Below, piece by piece: positions 56,348 to 64,000 of a stretch of DNA of 64,000 nt. The first letter of the stretch is position 1, and each line of letters begins with the position of its first letter. Location: the NCBI RefSeq assembly GCF_030687895.1, contig NZ_CP117452.1, forward strand, positions 4,890,501 through 4,954,500, in the 5' to 3' direction. The notes under the pieces are model-generated. The model was not told the DNA's origin. It saw only the letters and a list, made by a program, of their open reading frames with translations, and ran no database searches. Source of the DNA: Pseudomonas sp. FP198 (lineage in GTDB: Bacteria; Pseudomonadota; Gammaproteobacteria; Pseudomonadales; Pseudomonadaceae). A program made the position numbers and the translations under genes.

Positions 56348-56896
56348 ATGATGCGCAGTCTTGCGAAACGTTCGTCGACCCGGTTTGCTACCACGTCCCT
56401 CCTGCTCGGCAGCCTGACCTTGATCGGTGCTGCTCAAGCGGCTGTCGAAGTTTCCTCCGGCACCCCTCTGCCCTCAGACACGATCCCGCTGCTTCGCAAC
56501 TCATTCGGCAAGGATGTTCTGATCAAGACCAATATCAGCGTGGGTGACCTGGAAAAATTACCAGAAGCAGTCAAGGACAACTCCGCGGAGCTGGACAGCC
56601 AGAAACGCACCCTTGGCGAGCAGGCCCGACAAATCGAAGAGCTCAAACGCAACAGTGGCTCCAGCTCCACCTCCAGCAGCAAGGAGATAGACGACCTCAA
56701 GCGCATCATCAAGGAACAGGAACGCGATCTGAACGACCTTGGCAAGCAAGTGGAAGAACTCAAGCGTAACAGCGGTTCCAGTTCGAGTTCGAGCAGCAGC
56801 GAAATTTCGTCCCTGAAACGGGAGCTCAGCGATCAGGATAACGAGATGACACAGCTCAAACGCACGGTCGAGGAGCTGAGCAGGAAGGTGAAATAA
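56348..56896 (+). CDS. Exported coiled-coil protein with serine linkers, function unknown
   Basis: 182 residues. Signal peptide about 1-31 (SLLLGSLTLIGAAQAA), so periplasmic. The N-terminal mature part (LPSDTIPLLRNSFGKDVLIKTNISVGDLEKLPEAV) is uncharged-to-mixed; from residue 77 it is a coiled coil. Two near-identical modules with a 39-residue period: EELKRNSG then a run of six to eight serines/threonines, then EI(D/S)(D/S)LKR. The Ser stretches interrupt the heptads and look like flexible joints. Start ATG at 56348 (ATGATG), since the extension upstream would spoil the signal peptide. No operon partner; tRNA-Thr follows. Confidence 0.72.
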   Translation: MMRSLAKRSSTRFATTSLLLGSLTLIGAAQAAVEVSSGTPLPSDTIPLLRNSFGKDVLIKTNISVGDLEKLPEAVKDNSAELDSQKRTLGEQARQIEELKRNSGSSSTSSSKEIDDLKRIIKEQERDLNDLGKQVEELKRNSGSSSSSSSSEISSLKRELSDQDNEMTQLKRTVEELSRKVK

Positions 56897-56906
56897 CGAG
56901 GGGGGG

Positions 56907-56982
56907 TGGTGCCCGAGACAGGAATCGAACCTGCGACCTTCGCGTTACGAGTGCGCTGCTCTACCGACTGAGCTACACGGGC
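56907..56982 (-). tRNA. tRNA-Thr (anticodon CGT)
   Basis: 76-nt cloverleaf on the minus strand, 5' GCCCGTG to 3' CACGGGC-type acceptor with discriminator A and encoded CCA. D-arm GCTCAGTCGGTAGAGC, anticodon loop CTCGTAA, T-arm with GGTTCGATTCC. The anticodon stem has mismatches at its top and bottom pairs (27-43 G/A, 31-39 A/C), the first of which is shared with E. coli thrW by my reading. Confidence 0.93.
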
Positions 56983-57052
56983 GTGGCGCTAAACCTAGCA
57001 TCGTCCCCGGGGGACAGGCAACCTGCCCTGAAGGGATTTTCAGCACACAGCA

Positions 57053-57079
57053 AAACGCCCCGAACCGGTCGGGGCGTTT
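57053..57079 (-). terminator. Terminator after pnp
   Basis: AAACGCCCCG (57053-57062) and CGGGGCGTTT (57070-57079) form a 10-bp stem; on the minus strand it reads into TTTTGC. About 30 nt after the pnp stop. Confidence 0.85.
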
Positions 57080-57108
57080 GCTTGTTCAGCGGTCAAGCGA
57101 GGGAGTGA

Positions 57109-59214
57109 TTAAACGCCCGATGCCTTGGCTGCTGCAACGTCCTTGATGGACAGCTTGATACGGCCGCGGTTGTCCACGTCCAGTACCAGCACTTCCACTT
57201 CCTGGCCTTCTTTCAGGATGTCAGTCACTTTCTCGACGCGAGCATCGCTCAGCATGGAGATGTGAACCAGACCGTCCTTGCCCGGCAGGATGTTGACGAA
57301 CGCGCCGAAGTCGACGATGCGTTCAACCTTGCCGACGTAGATCTTGCCGATCTCGGCCTCTGCGGTGATGCCCAGGACGCGCTGGCGTGCTGCTTCTGCC
57401 GCTTCCTTGGTTTCGCCGAAGATCTTGATCGAACCGTCGTCTTCGATGTCGATCGAAGCCTTGGTTTCTTCACAGATCGCACGGATGGTCGCGCCGCCTT
57501 TACCGATGACATCACGGATTTTGTCGGTGTCGATTTTCATCGCGATCATGGTCGGAGCATTTTCCGACAGTTCGGTACGGGACTGACCGATGATCTGGTT
57601 CATCTGGCCGAGGATGTTCAGGCGCGCTTCCAGGGCTTGGCCCAGGGCGATTTCCATGATCTCTTCGGTGATGCCCTTGATCTTGATGTCCATCTGCAGT
57701 GCGGTGACGCCCTTGGCGGTACCGGCCACTTTGAAGTCCATGTCGCCCAGGTGGTCTTCGTCACCCAGGATGTCGGTCAGGACGGCGAATTTCTCGCCTT
57801 CCTTGACCAGGCCCATGGCGATACCGGCCACCGGCGCCTTCATCGGCACACCAGCGTCCATCAGGGCCAGGGAAGCGCCGCAGACCGAAGCCATCGAGCT
57901 CGAACCGTTGGACTCGGTGATTTCCGATACCACGCGAATGGTGTACGGGAACACGTCAGCGGCCGGCAGCATGGCCTGGACCGAACGACGGGCCAGACGG
58001 CCGTGACCGATTTCGCGACGACCGGCGCCACCCATGCGACCACACTCGCCCACCGAAAACGGAGGGAAGTTGTAGTGCAGCATGAACGGGTCTTTCTTTT
58101 CGCCTTCCAGGGTGTCGAGCAGTTGCGCGTCACGGGCGGTGCCCAGTGTTGCAACGACCAGCGCCTGGGTTTCACCACGGGTGAACAGTGCCGAACCGTG
58201 GGTCTTTGGCAGGACGCCGACTTCGATGTTCAGCGGACGCACGGTGCGAGTGTCGCGACCGTCGATACGCGGCTTGCCGTTGACGATGTTTTCGCGAACG
58301 GTGCGGTATTCGATTTCACCGAAAGCCGCCTTGACGTCGCTGGCCGATGGCTGGCCTTCTTCGCCGGAGAACTTGGCAACGACCTGGTCACGCAGCTCGC
58401 CCAGACGCGCATAGCGGTCGGCCTTGATGGTGATGGTGTAGGCCTGGGAGATCGCTTCGCCGAACTCGGCACGGATCGCGCCCAGCAGCTCGGTGGCTTC
58501 TGGCTGAGGAGCCCAGGTCCAGGTTGGCTTGGCGGCTTCGGCGGCCAGTTCCTTGACGGCGTTGATGACCACCTGGAACTCGTCGTGGGCGAACAGCACG
58601 GCGCCCAGCATCTGGTCTTCGGTCAGTTCCTTGGCTTCGGATTCAACCATCAGCACGGCTTCGGAAGTACCGGCCACGACCATGTCCAGGCTCGATGCCT
58701 TCTGTTGCTCGTAGGTCGGGTTCAGCAGGTAGCCGGTGCTTTCGTGGAACGCAACGCGAGCAGCGCCGATCGGGCCATCGAAAGGAATACCGGAGATCGC
58801 CAGCGCAGCCGAGGTACCGATCATCGCAGCGATGTCCGGATCGGTCTTCTTGCTGGTGGAAACGACGGTGCAGACAACCTGCACTTCGTTCATGAAACCT
58901 TCAGGGAAAAGCGGACGGATCGGACGGTCGATCAGTCGGGAAGTCAGGGTTTCTTTCTCGGAAGGACGGCCTTCACGCTTGAAGAAACCGCCAGGGATCT
59001 TGCCCGCGGCGTAGGTCTTTTCCTGGTAGTGCACAGACAGAGGGAAGAAGCCCTTGCCTGGATCGGCTTGCTTGGCACCCACTACGGTCACCAATACGCT
59101 GACGTCGTCGTCAACGGTGACCAGCACTGCGCCGGAGGCCTGACGGGCGATACGGCCAGTCTCGAGGGTAACGGTCGACTGACCGAACTGGAATTTTTTG
59201 ATTACCGGGTTCAC
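57109..59214 (-). CDS. pnp: Polyribonucleotide nucleotidyltransferase (PNPase)
   Basis: 701-residue phosphorolytic 3'-5' exoribonuclease, trimeric, partner of the RNA degradosome. Two RNase PH-type cores (about 1-220 and 310-545; second with FFRGETQAL-type [14 protein letters not shown] and [19 protein letters not shown]), an all-helical linker, then KH (about 553-612, IGKGGATI) and S1 (about 620-690, [27 protein letters not shown]). GTG start at 59214 with AGGTAGG upstream. It follows rpsO as usual, separated by 175 bp that contains the usual rpsO-pnp processing region. Confidence 0.96.
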   Translation of the reverse strand: MNPVIKKFQFGQSTVTLETGRIARQASGAVLVTVDDDVSVLVTVVGAKQADPGKGFFPLSVHYQEKTYAAGKIPGGFFKREGRPSEKETLTSRLIDRPIRPLFPEGFMNEVQVVCTVVSTSKKTDPDIAAMIGTSAALAISGIPFDGPIGAARVAFHESTGYLLNPTYEQQKASSLDMVVAGTSEAVLMVESEAKELTEDQMLGAVLFAHDEFQVVINAVKELAAEAAKPTWTWAPQPEATELLGAIRAEFGEAISQAYTITIKADRYARLGELRDQVVAKFSGEEGQPSASDVKAAFGEIEYRTVRENIVNGKPRIDGRDTRTVRPLNIEVGVLPKTHGSALFTRGETQALVVATLGTARDAQLLDTLEGEKKDPFMLHYNFPPFSVGECGRMGGAGRREIGHGRLARRSVQAMLPAADVFPYTIRVVSEITESNGSSSMASVCGASLALMDAGVPMKAPVAGIAMGLVKEGEKFAVLTDILGDEDHLGDMDFKVAGTAKGVTALQMDIKIKGITEEIMEIALGQALEARLNILGQMNQIIGQSRTELSENAPTMIAMKIDTDKIRDVIGKGGATIRAICEETKASIDIEDDGSIKIFGETKEAAEAARQRVLGITAEAEIGKIYVGKVERIVDFGAFVNILPGKDGLVHISMLSDARVEKVTDILKEGQEVEVLVLDVDNRGRIKLSIKDVAAAKASGV

Positions 59215-59389
59215 GGTGTCCTACCTTCTTTGTGGCTCTTGGGGAACTTGTCTTCTTGCGAAATTCTTGGGCAGTGCGGGGAATCGGCCCAACGACTGTC
59301 CAGATAAAACTTGAGGCTGGGAGCCTGCCGGTCGCCGACGCAGAACGCAGGCAACTGGCAAACAACCAACCTCATAGCGCAATCGCTGA

Positions 59390-59659
59390 TTAGCGACGCA
59401 GACCCAGGCGACCGATCAAGGTGCTGTAACGATTAACGTCCTTGCCCTTGAGGTAATCCAGCAGCTTGCGACGCTGGTTTACCATGCGGATCAGACCACG
59501 ACGGGAGTGGTGATCTTTACCGTTGGCCTTGAAGTGACCTTGCAGTTTGTTGATGTTGGCGGTCAGCAGTGCAACTTGCACTTCTGGCGAACCAGTATCA
59601 CCAACAGCTTGCTGGTAGTCGGTCACGATCTGAGCTTTTTCTTCAACGCTGAGTGCCAT
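59390..59659 (-). CDS. rpsO: 30S ribosomal protein S15
   Basis: 89-residue ribosomal protein binding the three-way junction of 16S rRNA helices 20-22. Sequence starts [32 protein letters not shown] and contains the conserved [25 protein letters not shown]-binding segment (Asp/His about 50). ATG at 59659. Located between truB and pnp as in other gammaproteobacteria; its leader is probably autoregulatory. Confidence 0.97.
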   Translation of the reverse strand: MALSVEEKAQIVTDYQQAVGDTGSPEVQVALLTANINKLQGHFKANGKDHHSRRGLIRMVNQRRKLLDYLKGKDVNRYSTLIGRLGLRR

Positions 59660-59771
59660 GTGGCTTTCCTCTTGTGAGGTACCGTCTCCAGGGAAACCGT
59701 ACCAACAGGCCAGGGACAGATCCCTGTATCTATAAATGAGTAGTGACCGTGCCTGTTAACAGCCACACTCG

Positions 59772-59795
59772 CCAGCCTGTTGTTACACAGGCTGG
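59772..59795 (-). other. Hairpin between truB and rpsO
   Basis: CCAGCCTGT (59772-59780) pairs with ACAGGCTGG (59787-59795), loop of 6 nt, no T-run. It lies 7 nt after the truB stop; may be a partial terminator, an RNase processing site or part of the rpsO leader. Confidence 0.5.
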
Positions 59796-59801
59796 TTCCG
59801 G

Positions 59802-60719
59802 TCATTCCGACCGAATCAATCGACGCGGCGCGATGCGCCCGTCTTCGCTCACTTCACCGATACCGATGAAGCGACCATTGTGATCCTGCACCCGGACCAT
59901 GCCGAACTTCGGCGCATCCGGAGCGCGCACCGGCTGGCCATTGAGCCAGTAGAACGCACTGTGTTCGGAGAACTGCAGCAGCGGCCAATCGAGCAAGCCG
60001 CTGTCCGAAGGCATGAGGAAACGGTCGACCGCTTCGTTGCCGCCTTCGGCGTGTACCGCTTCGAGCTCTTCCAGCGTGACCGTCTGGGCCAGGGTGAAAG
60101 GCCCGGCCTGGGTCCGTCGCAATTCCGCCACGTACGCGCCACAGCCGAGCTGCTCGCCGATATCCTCCACCAGGGTACGGATATAGGTGCCTTTGCTGCA
60201 ATCCACGGCGAGCCGTGCAGTATTACCGTCAAAGGCCAGCAATTCCAAGCGCGCAATAGTAACAGAACGCGGTTCGCGCTCCACTACTTCGCCTGCACGG
60301 GCCAGTTTGTACAACGGCTGCCCATCACGCTTGAGCGCAGAGTACATCGGCGGTATCTGACTGATTTGCCCACGAAATTTCGGCAACACCGCTTCGACAT
60401 CCGCCTGACCAACGGTCACCGGGCGCTCCAGCAAAACTTCACCTTCGGCGTCCGCCGTGGTGGTGGTCTTGCCCAGTTGCGCCAGGGTTTCATAACCCTT
60501 GTCGGAATCGAGCAGGTATTGGGAGAACTTGGTCGCCTCGCCAAAGCACAGCGGCAGCACGCCGGTAGCCAGTGGATCGAGGCTGCCGGTGTGCCCGGCC
60601 TTTTCAGCATTGAGCAGCCAGCGAACCTTCTGCAACGCCGCGTTGGAGGTAAATCCCAACGGTTTGTCGAGCAGGATGATGCCGCTGACGTTACGACGGA
60701 TACGTTTGACCTGAGCCAC
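59802..60719 (-). CDS. truB: tRNA pseudouridine-55 synthase
   Basis: 305-residue enzyme converting U55 of the T-loop to pseudouridine. N-terminal [23 protein letters not shown], catalytic Asp48 in [23 protein letters not shown], then [15 protein letters not shown] and [28 protein letters not shown], plus a C-terminal PUA-like domain. GTG start at 60719, 3 nt after the rbfA stop, with GGAG upstream inside rbfA. Operon order nusA-infB-rbfA-truB-rpsO-pnp. Confidence 0.96.
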   Translation of the reverse strand: MAQVKRIRRNVSGIILLDKPLGFTSNAALQKVRWLLNAEKAGHTGSLDPLATGVLPLCFGEATKFSQYLLDSDKGYETLAQLGKTTTTADAEGEVLLERPVTVGQADVEAVLPKFRGQISQIPPMYSALKRDGQPLYKLARAGEVVEREPRSVTIARLELLAFDGNTARLAVDCSKGTYIRTLVEDIGEQLGCGAYVAELRRTQAGPFTLAQTVTLEELEAVHAEGGNEAVDRFLMPSDSGLLDWPLLQFSEHSAFYWLNGQPVRAPDAPKFGMVRVQDHNGRFIGIGEVSEDGRIAPRRLIRSE

Positions 60720-60722
60720 CGA

Positions 60723-61124
60723 TTACTCCTTGGTGTCTTCGGGTTCAGCGGCAGCCGGATGCTGACTGTCTTCAGCCACGGCACGCTCGATCAGCGCCGA
60801 CAGATGCGCACCCCGCACGACGCTTTCGTCGTAGTGGAAGTGCAGCTGTGGAACGCTGCGCAGCTTCATTTCCCGCGCCAGTTGCATGCGCAGGAAACCG
60901 GCCGCCGAGTTGAGCACCTTGATGCTCTGGGCTATTTCTTCGGCGCTGTCCTGTCCCATCACCGTGATGAAGATCTTGGCGTGACCGACGTCACGGCTGA
61001 CTTCAACAGCGGTGATGGTCACCAGGCCGACACGCGGGTCTTTGACTTCGCGACGGATCAGTTGGGCCAGCTCGCGCTGCATCTGATCGCCGATTCGTTG
61101 GGTACGGCTATATTCTTTTGCCAT
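60723..61124 (-). CDS. rbfA: Ribosome-binding factor A
   Basis: 133-residue late 30S maturation factor, cold-shock related. KH-type fold with [54 protein letters not shown] and [24 protein letters not shown], then an acidic tail (about 115-133). ATG at 61124 with AGGT upstream. Placed 159 nt downstream of infB, with a strong hairpin in the gap. Confidence 0.96.
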   Translation of the reverse strand: MAKEYSRTQRIGDQMQRELAQLIRREVKDPRVGLVTITAVEVSRDVGHAKIFITVMGQDSAEEIAQSIKVLNSAAGFLRMQLAREMKLRSVPQLHFHYDESVVRGAHLSALIERAVAEDSQHPAAAEPEDTKE

Positions 61125-61178
61125 GTCTTGTTACCTGTTACTGCCCCACGGTCAAACCCGTGAGGTCTGAAAGCGGCA

Positions 61179-61212
61179 AACGCCCGGCCTGGCAAAAGCC
61201 AGACCGGGCGTT
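61179..61212 (-). other. Strong hairpin between infB and rbfA
   Basis: AACGCCCGGCCTGGC (61179-61193) pairs with GCCAGACCGGGCGTT (61198-61212) with one mismatch and an AAAA loop. On the minus strand it is followed only by TTTG, so termination is probably partial; RNase processing or message stabilisation is likely. Confidence 0.6.
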
Positions 61213-61283
61213 GCGTTTAGAGTCCGCCAGCCAGGCAGCGCATATTCATGCGGCTGCCCGGTACGGCTCTTGAAGTACGCGAG

Positions 61284-63803
61284 TCAGAGGCTGCGAGCAA
61301 CCTGGACCTTCTCGAAGACTTCGATCTTGTCGCCGACCTTGACGTCGTTGTAGCTCTTGACGCCGATACCGCATTCCATGCCGGCACGTACTTCGGAAGC
61401 GTCATCCTTGAAGCGGCGCAGGGATTCCAGCTCGCCTTCGAAGATCACGATATCTTCACGCAATACGCGGATCGGACGGTTACGGTGAACGACACCTTCG
61501 ATCACCATGCAACCGGCGATCGCGCCGAACTTCGGCGAACGGAACACATCGCGCACTTCGGCCACGCCCAGGATGTTCTCGCGAACGTCGCTGCCGAGCA
61601 TACCGGTCAAGGCTTTCTTGACGTCTTCGATGATGTCGTAGATCACGTTGTAGTAACGCATATCCAGGCCTTCCTGCTCGACGATCTTGCGCGCGCCGGC
61701 ATCGGCACGCACGTTGAAGCCGAACAGTACAGCGTTGGAAGCGAGTGCCAGGTTGGCGTCGGATTCGGTGATACCACCGACACCGCCACCGACAACGCGC
61801 ACTTGCACTTCGTCGTTACCCAGGCCATTCAAGGCGCCGTTCAACGCTTCGAGCGAACCACGGACGTCGGATTTGAGGACGATGTTGAGCGTCTTCTTCT
61901 CTTCCTGGCCCATGTTCTCGAAGATGTTTTCCAGCTTGCCGGCGTGAGCGCGAGCCAGTTTGACTTCACGGAACTTGCCTTGACGGAACAGAGCCACTTC
62001 ACGGGCTTTCTTCTCGTCAGCCACAACGCTCATCTCGTCGCCAGCATCCGGAGTACCGTCCAGACCGAGGATCTCGACCGGGATAGCCGGACCGGCTTCC
62101 TTGATTGGCTTGCCGTTCTCGTCGAGCATGGCGCGCACGCGGCCATAGTTCGAACCGACCAGCACCATGTCGCCCTGACGCAGGGTACCGTCCTGAACCA
62201 GGACGGTCGCGACCGGGCCACGGCCCTTGTCGAGACGCGATTCAACAACCACGCCACGGCCAGGAGCCGAAGGTGTAGCGGTCAACTCCAGAACTTCGGC
62301 TTGCAACAGAACGGCTTCGAGCAGTTCGTCAACGCCGGTACCCATCTTCGCCGAGACAGGAACGAAAGGAGTGTCGCCACCCCACTCTTCGGAGGTCACG
62401 CCGTGGACCGACAGTTCGCTGCGGATGCGATCGAGATCGGCGCCCGGCTTGTCGATCTTGTTCACCGCAACCACCAGCGGCACGCCAGCAGCCTTGGCAT
62501 GCTGAACGGCTTCGATGGTTTGCGGCATCACGCCGTCGTCCGCTGCAACCACCAGGATCACGATGTCGGTCGCCTTGGCACCACGGGCACGCATGGCGGT
62601 AAACGCGGCGTGGCCCGGGGTGTCGAGGAACGTCACCATGCCACGGTCGGTTTCAACGTGGTACGCACCGATGTGCTGGGTGATACCACCAGCTTCGCCA
62701 GCGGCTACCTTGGCACGACGGATGTAGTCGAGCAGCGAGGTTTTACCGTGGTCAACGTGACCCATGACGGTCACGACCGGCGCACGGGAAACCGCTTCAC
62801 CTTCAAACTTCAGGGACTCGGCCAGGGAATCTTCCAGGGCGGTGTCGCTGACCAGGGTCACTTTGTGGCCCAGCTCTTCGGCAACCAGTTGGGCAGTTTC
62901 CTGGTCCAGTACCTGGTTGATGGTGGCTGGCGTGCCCAGCTTGAACATGAACTTGATGATTTCAGCAGCCTTGACCGACATCTGCTGGGCCAGATCGCCC
63001 ACAGTGATGGTCTCGCCGATCTTCACTTCACGCACGACAGGGCCGGTAGGGCTCTGGAAACCGTGGGCGTTGCGCTTCTTCAGCTTGGCCTTGCCGCGAC
63101 CGCCGCGACGGAAGCCATCGCTTTCTTCGTCAGTGGTACGTGGCGCAACACGCGGTGCGGGCGCCTTTTCCTTGACCGAAGCACGATGAGGAGCGTTTTT
63201 GCGCTCGCCATCGCCACTGCCACGACGGTTGTCGTCGGCACGTGGTTTGTCCGGACGACGCTGTTCGTCGCGCTTGCGGGTGTCCGCCGGCGCCGGAGCA
63301 GCTGCCACGACAGGCGCGCTTTCACGCACTGGCTCAGCTGCCGCCGCAGGCGTCTCGACCACTTCGGCTGGAGCAGATTGCGCAGCAGCAGGCTGGCGAC
63401 GCGCTTCTTCTTCGGCGCGACGCTTGGCTTCTTCTTCAGCCTTCTGACGTGCAGCATTTTCCGCCGCGCGACGTTCTTCCAGTTCGCGTTTGCGCTCGGC
63501 TTCGATTTCTTCCGGGCTGCGCTGTACGAAGACTTTCTTCTTGCGTACTTCAACGCTGATGCTTTTGCTACCGGCAACACGCAGGGTGCTGGTGGTTTTA
63601 CGCTGCAGAGTGATCTTGCGCGGTTCTTCCACTTTCGCCTTGTGACTGCTCTTCAAGTGAGTGAGCAGGGACTGCTTCTCACTGTCGGTCACATGTTCCT
63701 CGGCGGCGGTGTGCGGCAGACCTGCCTCACGCATCTGCTGCAACAGGCGCTCTACCGGTGTTTTGACCTCATCGGCCAGTTGTTTCACCGTGACTTGCGT
63801 CAT
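61284..63803 (-). CDS. infB: Translation initiation factor IF-2
   Basis: 839-residue initiator-tRNA-recruiting GTPase. The N-terminal IF2_N module ([25 protein letters not shown]), a long charged Glu/Arg/Ala-rich linker (about 80-230), second IF2_N-like part ([25 protein letters not shown]), then G domain with G1 [12 protein letters not shown]3 DTPGHAAF and G4 NKIDK, and domains II-IV ending [21 protein letters not shown] at 63803 with AGGAG. It starts 28 nt after nusA. Confidence 0.97.
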   Translation of the reverse strand: MTQVTVKQLADEVKTPVERLLQQMREAGLPHTAAEEHVTDSEKQSLLTHLKSSHKAKVEEPRKITLQRKTTSTLRVAGSKSISVEVRKKKVFVQRSPEEIEAERKRELEERRAAENAARQKAEEEAKRRAEEEARRQPAAAQSAPAEVVETPAAAAEPVRESAPVVAAAPAPADTRKRDEQRRPDKPRADDNRRGSGDGERKNAPHRASVKEKAPAPRVAPRTTDEESDGFRRGGRGKAKLKKRNAHGFQSPTGPVVREVKIGETITVGDLAQQMSVKAAEIIKFMFKLGTPATINQVLDQETAQLVAEELGHKVTLVSDTALEDSLAESLKFEGEAVSRAPVVTVMGHVDHGKTSLLDYIRRAKVAAGEAGGITQHIGAYHVETDRGMVTFLDTPGHAAFTAMRARGAKATDIVILVVAADDGVMPQTIEAVQHAKAAGVPLVVAVNKIDKPGADLDRIRSELSVHGVTSEEWGGDTPFVPVSAKMGTGVDELLEAVLLQAEVLELTATPSAPGRGVVVESRLDKGRGPVATVLVQDGTLRQGDMVLVGSNYGRVRAMLDENGKPIKEAGPAIPVEILGLDGTPDAGDEMSVVADEKKAREVALFRQGKFREVKLARAHAGKLENIFENMGQEEKKTLNIVLKSDVRGSLEALNGALNGLGNDEVQVRVVGGGVGGITESDANLALASNAVLFGFNVRADAGARKIVEQEGLDMRYYNVIYDIIEDVKKALTGMLGSDVRENILGVAEVRDVFRSPKFGAIAGCMVIEGVVHRNRPIRVLREDIVIFEGELESLRRFKDDASEVRAGMECGIGVKSYNDVKVGDKIEVFEKVQVARSL

Positions 63804-63830
63804 GCACTTCTCTCCTCAGGCCGCGCCTAA

Positions 63831-64000
63831 TTACTCGAACCAGTGGGCTCGGGCGGCCATGATCAACTTGCCGGCACGATCATCGTCAATGCCGTCGATG
63901 TCGAGCAGATCGTCAATAGACTGCTCGGCCAGGTCTTCGCGGGTAATTACGCCGCGCACCGCCAGTTCCATCGCCAAATCCTTGTCCATGCCCTCAAGCG
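63831..64000 (-). CDS. nusA: Transcription termination/antitermination factor NusA (C-terminal end only)
   Basis: The last 56 codons are visible. They translate to a helix-hairpin-helix type repeat (MDKDLAMELAVRGVITREDLAEQS, DLLDIDGIDDDRAGKLIMAARAHWFE stop), as in the acidic C-terminal repeats of gammaproteobacterial NusA. The stop (TTA at 63831) lies 28 nt before the infB start. The gene continues beyond the right edge. Confidence 0.9.
   Translation of the reverse strand, partial: LEGMDKDLAMELAVRGVITREDLAEQSIDDLLDIDGIDDDRAGKLIMAARAHWFE

Noticed and set aside
56907..56982. tRNA-Thr as an attachment site for an integrated island
   Set aside because: No integrase or direct repeat of the tRNA end nearby; flanks are a small secreted-protein gene and the conserved pnp operon.
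57262..59307. 681-codon plus-strand frame opposite pnp
   Set aside because: Antisense shadow; PNPase is intact on the minus strand with all domains.
61248..63830. 860-codon plus-strand frame opposite infB
   Set aside because: Antisense shadow of IF-2; no start signal or family resemblance.

Overview
The window is a piece of a fluorescent-group Pseudomonas chromosome. The evidence is high GC with strong C/G third positions, gene order matching the P. aeruginosa PAO1 PA4493-PA4524 block from memory (roxS-roxR, a SIMPL protein, the dppA/opdP/dppBCDF cluster, piuABC, speC, a chemoreceptor, ampE, ampD, nadC), and many REP-type palindrome pairs of the kind seen in the P. fluorescens complex. It is almost entirely core chromosome. 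I found no prophage, insertion sequence, integrase or CRISPR array. No previously undescribed multi-gene system stands out; the least explained items are small accessory or secreted proteins and several regulatory structures.

Layout. 1-5490 is a glucarate/galactarate catabolic block on the minus strand: kdgD, an aldehyde dehydrogenase carrying a frameshift, a partial MFS transporter, and a GntR/FCD regulator. Two small AT-richer genes on the plus strand sit between the regulator and kdgD. 5750-9384 holds an SbmA/YddA-like ABC exporter and the RoxSR redox two-component system. 9765-11055 has a periplasmic SIMPL protein and a DUF6124-like gene. 11637-24337 is a dipeptide uptake locus: four DppA-like binding proteins, an OprD-family porin (OpdP) and DppBCDF. 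The mdpA-psdR pair expected inside this locus is absent.

24541-26747 has a small acidic secreted protein and prfC. 27081-30546 is an OpuC-type osmoprotectant importer. 31091-38985 holds speC, a Sel1-repeat protein, and piuC, piuA and a PepSY-flavoreductase for siderophore-iron use, with a candidate Fur box. 39129-48507 has PhoD, the fructose PTS (fruB-fruK-fruA) with its regulator FruR/Cra and a recognisable Cra operator, and a TatD nuclease. 48625-55706 has a chemoreceptor, ampE, ampD, a DUF1631 gene and nadC. 55746-56896 has two small hypothetical genes. The end (56907-64000) is tRNA-Thr followed by the conserved minus-strand translation/RNA operon nusA(partial)-infB-rbfA-truB-rpsO-pnp.

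Three related kinds of palindromic intergenic repeat (called A, A' and B here) recur throughout. Most of the longer gene-free stretches are occupied by them. Several terminators and internal operon hairpins are listed separately.
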